DNA of 64,000 nucleotides. It comes from Planococcus maritimus (lineage in GTDB: Bacteria > Bacillota > Bacilli > Bacillales_A > Planococcaceae). Every line of letters begins with the position of its first letter. The first letter of the stretch is position 1. The stretch is taken from positions 2,820,501-2,884,500 of the forward strand of contig NZ_CP016538.2 of assembly GCF_001687625.2 (NCBI RefSeq). The letters run 5' to 3'. This document shows, in pieces, positions 32,421 to 41,192 of the stretch. The translations under genes and the position numbers were made by a program. The notes below the pieces were generated by a model that was not told where the DNA came from, searched no databases, and saw only the letters and a list, made by a program, of their open reading frames with translations.

Positions 32421-33440
32421 ATGGTAGGAAGAAATGATCCGTGTCCATGTGGCAGCGGAAAGAAATATAAGAAATGTCACGGGAAACAACAGACAGTTTC
32501 CATCAACGATTTGGTGAACGAAGAGCTGTTCCAAGTCAGACAGCAGTTCTTCTCGGAAAACCCAAACCGTGACCAGCTAACGGATTTCCGCGAGCTCCAA
32601 CAAGATTGGCAGCCGCGCTTAATGAAATCGATGGCCGAAAACGATGCACAGGCTTTTGTCATCGAAAACTTCTTGTTCATGCAAAAACCGGAACTATGGC
32701 AAAACTTCCTGTCTAAGCAAATCGAACAAACGCAGCGCCCAACAACGAAAGAAGTGTTGGAGCAATGGCCAAACTTCCGTGTCTTCCTCGGCCAATTGGT
32801 TTCAGGCGATACAGAAAAAGCCGAGTTGAAAGATGCCTTTACTGGCGAAACTTACGTCATGGCGGACCAGCCGCCGACAGATATGGAAGAAAACCAAGGG
32901 CTTCTTGCGATTCTTTTGCCGGATGCACGCGCTGGTGAACAAGGCATCTTGTTCTTGAACGGCTATTTGACGATTGTCGGCAAATTTGCACCGTTCTTTG
33001 AACAGTTGCAAAAACGCATCGAAGAAAAAGGCGCTTCTGCGAACGAAGACTATCTTCGCGAGCATTACCTGGAAGTGGTCGAGCATATCGTCCAATATTC
33101 AACAGGTGCTGTCGAAGAAAGCATCGAGCTTTCTCCGGAACACCAATCGGTTATGGATGAATTAAAAAAACACATTGATGCAGCGGATTTCGATGAAGAA
33201 ACCGTGACGAATGTAACAAGTATCCTCAACAGCTACCTGGTCAGCCAGCAGCCGACCGTCCAGAAACCAGAGGCACTTGTTGCCGGCTACTGGCGCTTCT
33301 TGCAAGACCACGAATTGATTCAAGGGCCAATGCTTTCTGCTAAAGACTTGAGCGAAAAATTCGGCGTCTCGTCTAGCACGATCCTAAAACGCTCTAAAGA
33401 ATTCGGTTCTTATTTTGAAGAATTGTTAGCTAAAAAATAA
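32421..33440 (+). CDS. SEC-C motif protein
   Basis: 339 residues. The N-terminus is a SEC-C zinc motif ([19 protein letters not shown], residues 3-21), like the one at the end of SecA. A helical central region follows, and the C-terminal 50 residues read like a helix-turn-helix ([22 protein letters not shown]). It may be an adaptor or DNA-binding factor; no defined role is known to me. ATG 32421 has AGGTG 6 nt upstream. It is closed by a terminator at 33449-33476. Confidence 0.8.
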   Translation: MVGRNDPCPCGSGKKYKKCHGKQQTVSINDLVNEELFQVRQQFFSENPNRDQLTDFRELQQDWQPRLMKSMAENDAQAFVIENFLFMQKPELWQNFLSKQIEQTQRPTTKEVLEQWPNFRVFLGQLVSGDTEKAELKDAFTGETYVMADQPPTDMEENQGLLAILLPDARAGEQGILFLNGYLTIVGKFAPFFEQLQKRIEEKGASANEDYLREHYLEVVEHIVQYSTGAVEESIELSPEHQSVMDELKKHIDAADFDEETVTNVTSILNSYLVSQQPTVQKPEALVAGYWRFLQDHELIQGPMLSAKDLSEKFGVSSSTILKRSKEFGSYFEELLAKK

Positions 33441-33448
33441 TTGAGAAC

Positions 33449-33476
33449 AGCACCGGGTTATTCCGGTGCTTTTTTT
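33449..33476. terminator. Bidirectional terminator
   Basis: AGCACCGG / CCGGTGCT with a T-run of seven, between the SEC-C gene and the convergent small membrane protein gene. Confidence 0.92.
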
Positions 33477-33687
33477 AATCTCCTTTTCTTCTTCTGAAGG
33501 TAATCAAGATATACATCAGAATGCCAGAAACCGCGAAAAATAAATACACACGCCAAAACGAACCCGTTAACCAATCTATTGAGGCAAAGTTAAACCAATT
33601 GTTCAAGACTGTCACTAAAAACAAGGCAGTGCTTAAGAAAAACAGCGTCATGCCTAAAAAACGGAAAAAATTTAGAACGCCCTCCAT
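33475..33687 (-). CDS. Small two-helix membrane protein, function unknown
   Basis: 70 residues with two hydrophobic helices (about 6-28 and 42-62) and a basic end RRRKGD. I do not recognise it. GAGGAGG lies 10 nt before ATG 33687; the ATG at 33696 is too close to that site. It is convergent with the SEC-C gene and faces the DnaA-box region on the other side. Confidence 0.65.
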   Translation of the reverse strand: MEGVLNFFRFLGMTLFFLSTALFLVTVLNNWFNFASIDWLTGSFWRVYLFFAVSGILMYILITFRRRKGD

Positions 33688-33801
33688 CTTTTTCATTCCT
33701 CCTCACTTCTCTTATTCCTTATTCCCGAATTTGCTTTATTTGAACAACAAGCGTACAGACAGGGTTTACCTAATGCCGTTGGATGTTGTCTTCGTATGAA
33801 A

Positions 33802-33970
33802 CTATCCACATAATCTGGTTTTACGTCCAATATTCGAGGGAAAGCCCTTAATAAGTACGAAAAAACGGTAGTTATGCACAATAATTAACAAAATTCCGTG
33901 GGTTATGTGGGTAAATATCTAAATTTACAGTCGATTTCTAATGAAAATGGACTTATCCACATGTTGATAA
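33802..33970. other. Cluster of five DnaA-box-like sites
   Basis: The 324-bp AT-rich spacer between a small membrane protein gene and the DUF421 gene holds: CTATCCACA (33802-33810), TTATGCACA (33872-33880), TTACCCACA on the minus strand (33906-33914), a perfect TTATCCACA (33953-33961) and TTATCAACA on the minus strand (33962-33970). The last two abut in opposite orientation. Four sites differ by one base from the consensus. The window has no replication gene here, so this is not oriC; it resembles the DnaA-binding clusters found away from oriC in Bacillus. Confidence 0.6.
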
Positions 33971-34011
33971 GAAAATCTTATCTTTCCGCATTCGAAAGGA
34001 GAAATAGCCGC

Positions 34012-34530
34012 ATGTTTGATATGAGTTGGGACAGTTTTATCCGGATTGTCACAGTAGGCGTTCTGGCGTATATTGGTTTACTGGCGTTTTTAAGAACTTC
34101 AGGAAAACGGACTTTAACGAAACTTAACGCCTTCGACCTCGTTGTCACCGTCGCACTTGGCTCCACCTTGGCGACGATTCTTCTCGACAGCAAACTAAGC
34201 TTATGGGAAGGCCTTACTGCGTTTGCCGTCTTGATTGCTTTGCAGTATTTGATCACTTTCACGGCAGTACGTTCGAAAAGCTTCAATAAGCTGATCAAAT
34301 CAGAACCACGGCTGTTGTTTTCAGAAGGTGAATTCTTGAAACAGGCCATGCGCGATGAACGCATCAAGGATATTGAAATCATGCAGGCGGTGCGCAATTC
34401 AGGAGAAGGCGACCTGCAAAATATCAAAGCCGTCATCCTTGAAACTGATGGCAGCATGTCGGTCATTACGAACCAACCAGGCAGTGCGCTTGCCAATGTC
34501 AAAGAGAACGTAAAAAAGGATCCCTTGTAG
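34012..34530 (+). CDS. DUF421 family membrane protein
   Basis: 172 residues. Two or three N-terminal membrane helices, the second with FLRTSGKRTLTKLNAFDLVVTVALGSTLATILL typical of DUF421 (YetF/YrbG group), then a cytoplasmic alpha/beta domain (GEFLKQAMRDERI). Function of the family is unclear; B. subtilis members are linked to membrane or sporulation roles. ATG 34012 has AAAGGAG upstream; earlier in-frame starts lie inside the DnaA-box region. The terminator overlaps the last codons. Confidence 0.82.
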   Translation: MFDMSWDSFIRIVTVGVLAYIGLLAFLRTSGKRTLTKLNAFDLVVTVALGSTLATILLDSKLSLWEGLTAFAVLIALQYLITFTAVRSKSFNKLIKSEPRLLFSEGEFLKQAMRDERIKDIEIMQAVRNSGEGDLQNIKAVILETDGSMSVITNQPGSALANVKENVKKDPL

Positions 34531-34541
34531 GATCCTTTTTT
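34512..34541. terminator. Bidirectional terminator
   Basis: AAAAAAGGATCC (34512-34523) and GGATCCTTTTTT (34530-34541). It overlaps the stop codons of both convergent genes. Confidence 0.92.
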
Positions 34542-35016
34542 ATCTAGGTGTTTTTGCGCGTTGTTTGCGGTGTTCCCGGCGCGCTGGCGCTGATTCGAAA
34601 AACAGCTTCTCGCCTGCCGTCTCCGGATAGACAGCGGGCACCGGTGTTGGCTTCCCGTCATCGCCGATCGCGACCAAAGTCAAAAACGATTCGGTCGTCA
34701 ATCGTTCTTCTCCGGTTTCTAAGTTCTTCGATTTAACGCGCACATACACTTCCATCGAAGTTCTGCCGGTTGAAGTAACATTCGCCTCCAACTCCAGGAC
34801 GTCACCCACTTTGGCAGACGACAAAAAGTCCACCGAGTCGATCGATGCTGTTACCACAATGTGGCGGCTCGCATGCTTCATTGCCGAAATTCCGGCAATT
34901 TCATCGATATAGGCAAGCACTTTTCCGCCGAAAATCGATTCCATGTGATTCGTATCTGGCGGCAACACCAGCTTTGTCTGTATCGTGCGTGATTCACGCA
35001 TCGGTCTCGCTTCCAT
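34540..35016 (-). CDS. Acyl-CoA thioesterase (YkhA-like hotdog protein)
   Basis: 158-residue hotdog-fold enzyme: TKLVLPPDTNHMESIFGGKVLAYIDEIAGISAMKHA with the Asn and Asp of the active region, then VDFLSSAKVGDVLELEANV. It hydrolyses acyl-CoA thioesters in the cytoplasm; chain preference is unknown. GGAGGAG precedes ATG 35016. The C-terminal tail is basic (RREHRKQRAKTPR). Confidence 0.9.
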   Translation of the reverse strand: MEARPMRESRTIQTKLVLPPDTNHMESIFGGKVLAYIDEIAGISAMKHASRHIVVTASIDSVDFLSSAKVGDVLELEANVTSTGRTSMEVYVRVKSKNLETGEERLTTESFLTLVAIGDDGKPTPVPAVYPETAGEKLFFESAPARREHRKQRAKTPR

Positions 35017-35152
35017 ACATACTCCTCCTTATCTTCATTACGGCTATTCCCGTTGCAGAAAAAATTCAATCCGAAACAAGTTTACACTATTTAAAAAACA
35101 AAAACCGGCATATCGCCTTATGGTAAAGTGGAAAAAAGGAGGAATTGCACCG

Positions 35153-35971
35153 ATGTCTGATCTTTTTCAAATTCTAAATACCCCCGATTTCCAATCCAAA
35201 GATTCATTGAAGCAACAACTACTCGAACTGGGAATTGCAGCCGGTGACCATTTAATCGTCCATTCTTCGTTAAAGTCGATCGGCTGGGTTGCCGGAGGCG
35301 CTCAGGCAGTCGTTGAAGCATTGATGGAAATCCTTACTCCTGAAGGGACACTAGTCATGCCTTCACAGTCTGCCGATAATTCTGACCCAAGTTATTGGAT
35401 GGCACCGCCGATCCCCGAGAATTGGCATCAGCCGACGCGCGATCATATGCCGGCATACGACCCTGCCCTGACGAATATGCGTGGCATGGGCAAAATACCA
35501 GAATGCCTCCATCGCCACCCGGCAACCATCCGCAGCCCTCATCCAAGTCATTCATTTATCGCCTGGGGGCGGTTTGCCGCTGAATGGATGGCGGAACAGC
35601 CGCTCGAAGATTCGTTTGGCAAGACATCGCCACTTGGAAAAATGATGGAGCACCCAGTCAAAATCTTGTTGATCGGCACGGGATTCGATTCGTGCACGGC
35701 GCTTCATTACGCGGAATTCATTCAACCGGCTCCTAGCCGTTCGCCACAGGGCGCAGCGATGTACATTAACGGCGTTCGGCACTGGGCCACCTATGATTGC
35801 ATCGATATGGATTCAGACCGCTTTCCTGGAATCGCTAAGGACTTTCCAGGTATTATCGCCAAAGGAGTCCTGGGGCAAGCCGAAACCCAGCTCACCGACA
35901 TGCGCCCGCTCGTGGAATTTGCTTCGGCCTGGCTCCAACGAAACCCCGCGCCCCGCGAACAAGAAAACTAA
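35153..35971 (+). CDS. AAC(3)-family N-acetyltransferase
   Basis: 272 residues of the Antibiotic_NAT (AAC(3)) family: LIVHSSLKSIGWVAGGAQAVVEALMEILTPEGTLVMP (about 28-64), HPTxSI-like HRHPATIRSPHPSHSFIAWG, and LIGTGFDSCTALHYAE. Known relatives acetylate the 3-amino group of aminoglycosides using acetyl-CoA, but chromosomal Bacillales members such as YokD often show no clear resistance. There is no mobile element or resistance cassette around it, so I do not call it a resistance gene. AAAAAAGGAGG precedes ATG 35153. Confidence 0.85.
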   Translation: MSDLFQILNTPDFQSKDSLKQQLLELGIAAGDHLIVHSSLKSIGWVAGGAQAVVEALMEILTPEGTLVMPSQSADNSDPSYWMAPPIPENWHQPTRDHMPAYDPALTNMRGMGKIPECLHRHPATIRSPHPSHSFIAWGRFAAEWMAEQPLEDSFGKTSPLGKMMEHPVKILLIGTGFDSCTALHYAEFIQPAPSRSPQGAAMYINGVRHWATYDCIDMDSDRFPGIAKDFPGIIAKGVLGQAETQLTDMRPLVEFASAWLQRNPAPREQEN

Positions 35972-35977
35972 ACAGAA

Positions 35978-36021
35978 CAGGCTGAAACGGCAGATCATCT
36001 GCCGTCTCAGCCTGTTTTTTT
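35978..36021. terminator. Bidirectional terminator
   Basis: CAGGCTGA plus ACGGCAGAT pair with ATCTGCCGT plus TCAGCCTG around a two-base centre, with a T-run of seven. It separates the AAC(3) gene from the Fic gene. Confidence 0.93.
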
Positions 36022-36044
36022 CAGCATGCGCCTGGTTAGCACAT

Positions 36045-36632
36045 TCAAGTGATGATTTCCGAAAGTAACGCTTCCAACCGCTCATTGTCTTTATTAAAAG
36101 AATCCACAAACGCATTGATGATATGAGCGGGTTCTTCCATCTTCGTCCAATCCAGCCGGTAGCCGGCATTCAAGGCGAGCTGGCGGGCAAATTCTCGTAC
36201 TGCCCGACCGTTGCCTTCACGAAAAGGATGGAGTGCGTTCAATTCCGCTAAATAATGGGCGAGGCGCTGGATAAAAACATCTTTGCTCAAACCCTTCAAA
36301 TAAGCCTCTTCAGCCAATTCATCGAAAAGCTGCTTTAACTGGCCAGCTAAGTGTTTAGGATGGGCGAACGTCGAACTGCCTTTTGACGTCATTTCCTCGC
36401 GCAGCTTGCCGGCGAACGGATAGACATCCTGCAGCAAGCAGTGATGGATAGCCAAGAACACTTTAAGATCGGAGGGGTCTTGCGGCTTTTTTAATTGCAG
36501 TTCCGACAAGCGATAAAGCGCATAGACTGTCTCTAATTCCTTTAGCTTGTCCTCGTCCCGGAGATCGAACGCATTTACCAGCACGTCTGTTCCAGGGTAA
36601 CAGTACATGGACGCATGTTGATATTTAGACAT
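36045..36632 (-). CDS. Fic-domain AMP transferase (toxin)
   Basis: 195 residues. The full Fic motif HPFREGNGR occupies residues 135-143 in LNALHPFREGNGRAVREF; His135 is the catalytic base and the motif predicts active AMP (or nucleotide) transfer from ATP to a target hydroxyl. The flap region TFAHPKHLAGQL lies upstream. There is no inhibitory helix within the protein; it is supplied by the gene in front (36625-36813), making this a class I Fic module. The two genes overlap by 8 nt. Targets of related toxins include DNA gyrase and topoisomerase IV; the target here is unknown. Confidence 0.9.
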   Translation of the reverse strand: MSKYQHASMYCYPGTDVLVNAFDLRDEDKLKELETVYALYRLSELQLKKPQDPSDLKVFLAIHHCLLQDVYPFAGKLREEMTSKGSSTFAHPKHLAGQLKQLFDELAEEAYLKGLSKDVFIQRLAHYLAELNALHPFREGNGRAVREFARQLALNAGYRLDWTKMEEPAHIINAFVDSFNKDNERLEALLSEIIT

Positions 36633-36813
36633 CGAAACGTGCTTTGATGGCCTGGTGGAATTGAGCTTCCGTGCGTTCTCCAGTCAAGACAGAACGGACA
36701 AAATTCCGGTCTTCATGGGTCACATCAAACCCTTCCGTTACAAGAGAGTGTGCGGCACAGGAAATCGCGTGATTTGCTTGTTCATGGGATACCCGGTTGG
36801 CTAAATTCGTCAC
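36625..36813 (-). CDS. VbhA-like antitoxin of the Fic module
   Basis: 62 residues, mainly helical. The inhibitory motif [S/T]xxxE[G/N] is present as Ser23-Leu-Val-Thr-Glu27-Gly28; in VbhA-type antitoxins this Glu blocks the ATP pocket of Fic. ATG is absent at the best start; GTG 36813 has AAAGGTGG 8 nt upstream and gives MTNLANRVSHEQ. It precedes and overlaps the toxin gene, so antitoxin is made first. Promoter elements lie in 36814-36956, not clearly identified. Confidence 0.85.
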   Translation of the reverse strand: MTNLANRVSHEQANHAISCAAHSLVTEGFDVTHEDRNFVRSVLTGERTEAQFHQAIKARFDV

Positions 36814-36956
36814 ATGGATGACCACCTTTCATTCTGCTATTATACCATTTTAAGGCCTGTGTTTCCACGATTGCCCCTCTTTTGAAGCTGTTGCATCAGC
36901 ACTGAAGATGCTTTTTCGCACTCTTGCTTTCCGTTTTTTTAACAGCTGATACATTT

Positions 36957-36987
36957 AAAAATCCCGGATGCCATGCATCCGGGATTT
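36957..36987. terminator. Terminator after the DUF779 gene
   Basis: AAATCCCGGATG / CATCCGGGATTT (36959-36987), 8 nt after the stop; T-rich on the minus strand. Confidence 0.88.
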
Positions 36988-36994
36988 CTGTAAA

Positions 36995-37351
36995 TTAATT
37001 TTGCAGCTCTTTGGATTCTTCTGCTGTGAAAACACGAGATCGAGTCAAGAAACGCTTGCCTTCTGCGCCTTCAAGAGAAAACATCCCGCCACGCCCCGGC
37101 ACCACATCAATAATCAGTTGCGTGTGGCTCCAGTATTCAAATTGACTTTTGTGCATATAAAACTCGCTGTCGCCAATGATCCCCATCAAGACGTCCTGAT
37201 CGCCAACCATTAAATCTCCTTTTGGGTAGCACATCGGCGAACTGCCATCGCAGCAGCCTCCCGATTGATGAAACATCAATGGGCCGTGCTTTTCCTGCAA
37301 AGCGTCGATCAACTCTAAGGCGGCGTCTGTGGCGATTACCCGTTCTGTCAT
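36995..37351 (-). CDS. DUF779 family protein
   Basis: 118 residues. The DUF779 core LMFHQSGGCCDGSSPMCYPKGDL has four close cysteines and may bind a metal, and VVPGRGGMFSLEGAEGKRFLTRSRVF ends the domain. This family nearly always follows an AldB/ExaC-type aldehyde dehydrogenase, as here, and is thought to assist it, but its role is not established. ATG 37351 has AAGAAGG upstream; the gene starts 19 nt after the dehydrogenase stop. Confidence 0.88.
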   Translation of the reverse strand: MTERVIATDAALELIDALQEKHGPLMFHQSGGCCDGSSPMCYPKGDLMVGDQDVLMGIIGDSEFYMHKSQFEYWSHTQLIIDVVPGRGGMFSLEGAEGKRFLTRSRVFTAEESKELQN

Positions 37352-37370
37352 GGCTAGCCCTTCTTTCTGA

Positions 37371-38891
37371 TCAGAAGAACCCAAGCTTGTCTTCGCTGTA
37401 GCTGACGAGCATGTTCTTCGTGTTCTGGTAATGGCTGAGCATCATCAAATGGTTTTCACGGCCGAAACCGGACATTTTGTAGCCGCCGAATGCTGCGTGG
37501 GCCGGATACTGGTGGTAGCAGTTTGTCCAGACACGCCCTGCTTGGATGCCGCGCCCGAAACGGTAAGCTGTGTTCGTATCGCGCGTCCAGATGCCCGCAC
37601 CTAAGCCGTATAACGTGTCGTTGGCAATTTCCATCGCTTCTTCTTTGGTTTTGAATGTCGCAACTGCAAGTACTGGCCCGAAAATTTCTTCCTGGAAAAT
37701 ACGCATGTTGTTATCGCCTTTGAAGACTGTTGGCTGGATATAGAAACCTTCTGAGAGATCGCCTTCTAAGTGGTTGCGGTCGCCTCCTGCCAAGACTTCT
37801 GCCCCTTCTTGCTTACCGATTTCCAAGTAAGATTGGATTTTCTCCAATTGTTCCGTCGATGCCTGGGCGCCCATCATCGTAGCTGGGTCAAGCGGATTAC
37901 CGGTCTTGATTTCTTCTACGCGTTTGATGGCGCGCTTCATAAATTCTTCGTAAATGTCTTCCTGGATCAAAGCACGCGATGGACATGTACAAACTTCGCC
38001 TTGGTTCAAAGCAAACATGACGAATCCTTCCACCGCTTTATCAAGGAAGGCATCATCCTGGTCCATGACGTCCTTGAAGAAAATATTCGGCGATTTTCCG
38101 CCGAGCTCGAGTGTCACCGGAATCAAGTTTTGCGACGCATACTGCATGATCATGCGGCCAGTCGTCGTTTCACCTGTAAAGGCGATTTTGCTGATGCGCG
38201 GGCTAGAAGCAAGCGGTTTACCCGTTTCGATCCCGAATCCGTTGACGATATTGAGAACGCCTGGCGGCAGCAAGTCGCCAATCAATTCAGCCCATACGAG
38301 AATGCTTACAGGTGTTTGTTCAGCTGGCTTGATGACGACACAGTTTCCAGCTGCTAGCGCTGGAGCGAGTTTCCAAACCGCCATAAGCAGCGGGAAATTC
38401 CAAGGAATAATTTGGCCGACAACACCCAGCGGCTCATGAAAATGGTAAGCGACCGTATCATTGTCAATTTGGCTAATGCCGCCTTCTTGTGCACGGATAG
38501 CTCCTGCGAAATAGCGGAAATGATCAATCGCAAGCGGCAAATCGGCATTCAATGTTTCACGGACCGCTTTTCCGTTATCCCAAGTTTCTGCCACTGCCAG
38601 CATCTCCAGATTCGCTTCCATGCGGTCAGCGATTTTCAACAGAATATTGCCACGTTCAGTCGTGGAGGTTTTTCCCCATGCCTCTTTTGCAGCGTGCGCC
38701 GCATCCAAAGCCGATTCGACATCCTCTGCGCTTGAACGCGCCACTTTTGTAAACACTTTGCCGTTTACAGGCGACAAATTCTCAAAATACTGGCCATTTT
38801 TAGGCGCTTGCCACGTGCCATTTATAAAATTATCATATTGCTCTTTAAAGTTTACTTTTGCACCGTCTGTGTTTGGAACTGCATATACCAT
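37371..38891 (-). CDS. NAD-dependent aldehyde dehydrogenase (AldB/ExaC type)
   Basis: 506 residues. The general base Glu lies in [13 protein letters not shown] and the catalytic Cys in [15 protein letters not shown]; the NAD-binding stretch [39 protein letters not shown] is complete. It oxidises aldehydes to acids, probably acetaldehyde or other small ones. Its companion DUF779 supports the ExaC/AldB class. Start ATG 38891 has AAAGGGGAG upstream. It could in principle oxidise carotenoid aldehydes, but it is 7 kb from the pigment genes and of a different subgroup, so I do not link them. Confidence 0.93.
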   Translation of the reverse strand: MVYAVPNTDGAKVNFKEQYDNFINGTWQAPKNGQYFENLSPVNGKVFTKVARSSAEDVESALDAAHAAKEAWGKTSTTERGNILLKIADRMEANLEMLAVAETWDNGKAVRETLNADLPLAIDHFRYFAGAIRAQEGGISQIDNDTVAYHFHEPLGVVGQIIPWNFPLLMAVWKLAPALAAGNCVVIKPAEQTPVSILVWAELIGDLLPPGVLNIVNGFGIETGKPLASSPRISKIAFTGETTTGRMIMQYASQNLIPVTLELGGKSPNIFFKDVMDQDDAFLDKAVEGFVMFALNQGEVCTCPSRALIQEDIYEEFMKRAIKRVEEIKTGNPLDPATMMGAQASTEQLEKIQSYLEIGKQEGAEVLAGGDRNHLEGDLSEGFYIQPTVFKGDNNMRIFQEEIFGPVLAVATFKTKEEAMEIANDTLYGLGAGIWTRDTNTAYRFGRGIQAGRVWTNCYHQYPAHAAFGGYKMSGFGRENHLMMLSHYQNTKNMLVSYSEDKLGFF

Positions 38892-39100
38892 CCTAGATCT
38901 CCCCTTTGTTTGGTTTAGCCCCAATATGTATCCGCTTTCAAGAATCATTAAGCGCATCCTTCGCGTCGGGGCTCGCCTCTTTATATTGTCAAATAAATCG
39001 GAAGATTGCAACTGTTATCCTACAAATTTTTTTCTTATGAGGGACATCTGGAGTATAATGAGACCAGACAGTGGAAATATACAACCGAAAGGATTTTTTT

Positions 39101-39808
39101 ATGCGAATCAATAAATTCCTCAGCGAAACAGGCATCACATCCCGTCGTGGAGCCGATAAGTTTATCGATGCCGGACGCGTCGAAATCAACGGCCAAAAAG
39201 CGGAGCTCGGCAGTAAAGTTGAACCGGACGACGAAGTGCGGGTTGACGGCAAACTGGTCCAGCAACCGGAGCGCGCATACGTGTATTTAGCGCTCAACAA
39301 ACCGGTCGGCATTACCAGTACGACAGAACGCCATATCGAAGGCAATATTGTCGACTTTATCAACCATCCTGAACGCATCTTCCATATAGGACGCCTAGAT
39401 AAAGATTCAGAAGGACTCATCCTGATGACCAATGACGGCGATATTGTCAATGAGATCCTGCGGGCCGAGCACGAACACGAAAAAGAATACATCGTGACGG
39501 TCGACAAGCCGGTCACGGACGATTTTTTGAAACACATGGCAAGCGGCGTTGAGATTCTCGACACGACCACATTGCCAGCAAAAGCTGAGCGCGTCGCCAA
39601 ACACGTATTCAAATTGACGCTTCAACAAGGACTTAACCGCCAAATCCGCCGAATGTGTTCTGCGCTTGGCTACGAGGTAAAGCGCCTGCAACGCATCCGC
39701 ATCATGAATATCCGACTCGGCAATATGAAAGCGGGCGAATGGCGCGACCTGACACAAGAAGAAAAGCAGGAACTGTTCCGGCAACTGGATTACCAACCGA
39801 AACGCTAA
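39101..39808 (+). CDS. rluF: 23S rRNA pseudouridine synthase, RluF/RsuA family
   Basis: 235 residues. An S4 RNA-binding domain comes first (MRINKFLSETGITSRRGADKFIDAGRVEING, 1-31), followed by the catalytic domain with the Asp in FHIGRLDKDSEGLILMTNDG (about residue 106) and GLNRQIRRMCSALGYEVKRLQRIRI near the end. The RIRIMNI wording favours RluF, which modifies U2604 of 23S rRNA, over RsuA. AAAGGA precedes ATG 39101. The DUF6904 gene follows after 11 nt. Confidence 0.88.
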   Translation: MRINKFLSETGITSRRGADKFIDAGRVEINGQKAELGSKVEPDDEVRVDGKLVQQPERAYVYLALNKPVGITSTTERHIEGNIVDFINHPERIFHIGRLDKDSEGLILMTNDGDIVNEILRAEHEHEKEYIVTVDKPVTDDFLKHMASGVEILDTTTLPAKAERVAKHVFKLTLQQGLNRQIRRMCSALGYEVKRLQRIRIMNIRLGNMKAGEWRDLTQEEKQELFRQLDYQPKR

Positions 39809-39819
39809 GGAGGCATTTT

Positions 39820-40536
39820 ATGTTGAGCATGAAAACGACGCCGAACCATACAGGCGTCAAAATCAGCGGCGATTATTTCGATTTGGATGAACTGAACCAA
39901 GCCATCTATCAAGTAATCGGCAAAGAAGGCGAGTACCATGGCTATGAAGGATCGCGCTTGCGGATACTGGGCGTCTCTTATGAAATTCGCCATGCTGCTC
40001 AAGGCGACCGCAATGTCGAATCCGTCTTTAACGGTTTGCACGAACATACGAAAAAACAGCACGGCTTTATCGCACCTGACAAAAATATTTATTTTTCGGC
40101 GGAAGTATTATGGCCGGAACTGTTGTATGCAGCCTATGCCCTTCGTGATTTTGTCCGGCTTTATGCAGACAAGCGCGGCGATTTGTTGGCTGATACCCAT
40201 GCGCCTGTGATCGCTAAATTCCAGGCGCTCATCCTTGAATGCCTGCAAGGCCATGTCCCCAACGAAGAATATGCAGCCATTTTAGAAGCGTTCCGTAAAT
40301 CGCCTTCAGTCAATGATTACGCCATCCAATATGTGGACCTGTTAAATCTGAAGTATATCGATATGACTAAACAGCAGCGCGAAAAAAGCCTGTCGACTAT
40401 TGCTATGAAATTGGCGCTTCAAGACCCCGAGTACCAAGCCTTCCGCAAGCAAGTCATCGATGCGGCAACTCCCGGGAAGCTGCCTATCCACGAAATTGGC
40501 ATACAAGCTGAATACCCCGAGCAAGTGGAATGGTAA
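39820..40536 (+). CDS. DUF6904 family protein
   Basis: 238 residues, cytoplasmic, no signal. It starts MLSMKTTPNHTGVKISGDYFDLDELNQAIYQVIG, and SRLRILGVSYEIRHAAQGDRNVE, KNIYFSAEVLWPELLYAAYAL and DFVRLYADK follow. I recall these blocks from the DUF6904 family of Bacillales; no function is known. AAGGAGG precedes ATG 39820. It shares an operon with the rluF-like gene. Confidence 0.72.
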   Translation: MLSMKTTPNHTGVKISGDYFDLDELNQAIYQVIGKEGEYHGYEGSRLRILGVSYEIRHAAQGDRNVESVFNGLHEHTKKQHGFIAPDKNIYFSAEVLWPELLYAAYALRDFVRLYADKRGDLLADTHAPVIAKFQALILECLQGHVPNEEYAAILEAFRKSPSVNDYAIQYVDLLNLKYIDMTKQQREKSLSTIAMKLALQDPEYQAFRKQVIDAATPGKLPIHEIGIQAEYPEQVEW

Positions 40537-40570
40537 AAAAACCTCTCGAGCAATTGCTCGAGAGATTTTT
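40535..40570. terminator. Bidirectional terminator
   Basis: Perfect 22-bp palindrome (40543-40564) centred on AATT, with A-run left and T-run right. It overlaps the DUF6904 stop and lies 3 nt before the CBS gene stop. Confidence 0.92.
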
Positions 40571-40572
40571 AT

Positions 40573-40998
40573 CTACCGTCGTGGTTTGGCTGGCTCAGAA
40601 ACCTTTTCAAGTGCCGTTTCCGCTTCACCGGGCGTCTTGCCCCTAACGGCGATATCACCGAGCGAGACAATGCCGACGACTTGCTCTTTATGGACAATCG
40701 GCAAGCGTCGGATTTGGTGTCTGGCCATTAACGACGCCGCTTCCTCAACCAACATCTCTTCTGTCCCAGTAATCAAGGTTTCCGAAAAAATTTCCGAAAT
40801 GGGCGCATCCGTCTCAAGCTCTTCCGCAATGCCCCTCAGGACGATGTCACGGTCTGTGACGATGCCGATAATCTTCCCTTCTTCACAAATCGGAATCGAA
40901 CCGACATTAATCTCGCGCATCTTGGCCGCTATGTCCTGGATTGTTACGTTCGGCGGACAAGTTTCTACATCCGTTGTCATTATCTCCGCTATCTTCAT
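40573..40998 (-). CDS. Protein of two CBS domains
   Basis: 141 residues made of two CBS domains (about 7-58 and 72-122): SIPICEEGKIIGIVTDRDIVLRG and RLPIVHKEQVVGIVSLGDIAVRG. Paired CBS domains bind adenine nucleotides such as AMP, ATP or SAM and act as sensors. No attached effector domain, so its partner is unknown. AGGAGGAG precedes ATG 40998. Confidence 0.9.
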   Translation of the reverse strand: MKIAEIMTTDVETCPPNVTIQDIAAKMREINVGSIPICEEGKIIGIVTDRDIVLRGIAEELETDAPISEIFSETLITGTEEMLVEEAASLMARHQIRRLPIVHKEQVVGIVSLGDIAVRGKTPGEAETALEKVSEPAKPRR

Positions 40999-41192
40999 GC
41001 CGTCTCCTCCTCGAATTCTTTCTATTAATAGTCTTTATCCTCTTTTAGAAGCTGAAAACGTCTTTTGTAAAAAGAATAGGTATTTTCGACCTTTTGATTT
41101 ACCTGTCCATCAACTCTCGAGGGTTTTGGCTTTCCATTAAATTAACGCCTATGCTACACTACCGGACATTATGCGTTGGAAGGAGAATGAAA

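Noticed and set aside
33780-33970. Chromosomal origin
   Set aside because: DnaA boxes are present, but there is no dnaA, dnaN, rnpA or gyrase gene and no obvious unwinding element.
35153-35971. Acquired aminoglycoside resistance gene
   Set aside because: Family membership alone does not show resistance. There is no mobile element, cassette or deviating base composition around it.
37371-38891. Carotenoid aldehyde dehydrogenase
   Set aside because: The DUF779 partner and motifs place it in the AldB/ExaC group of small-aldehyde enzymes, and it is far from the pigment operons.
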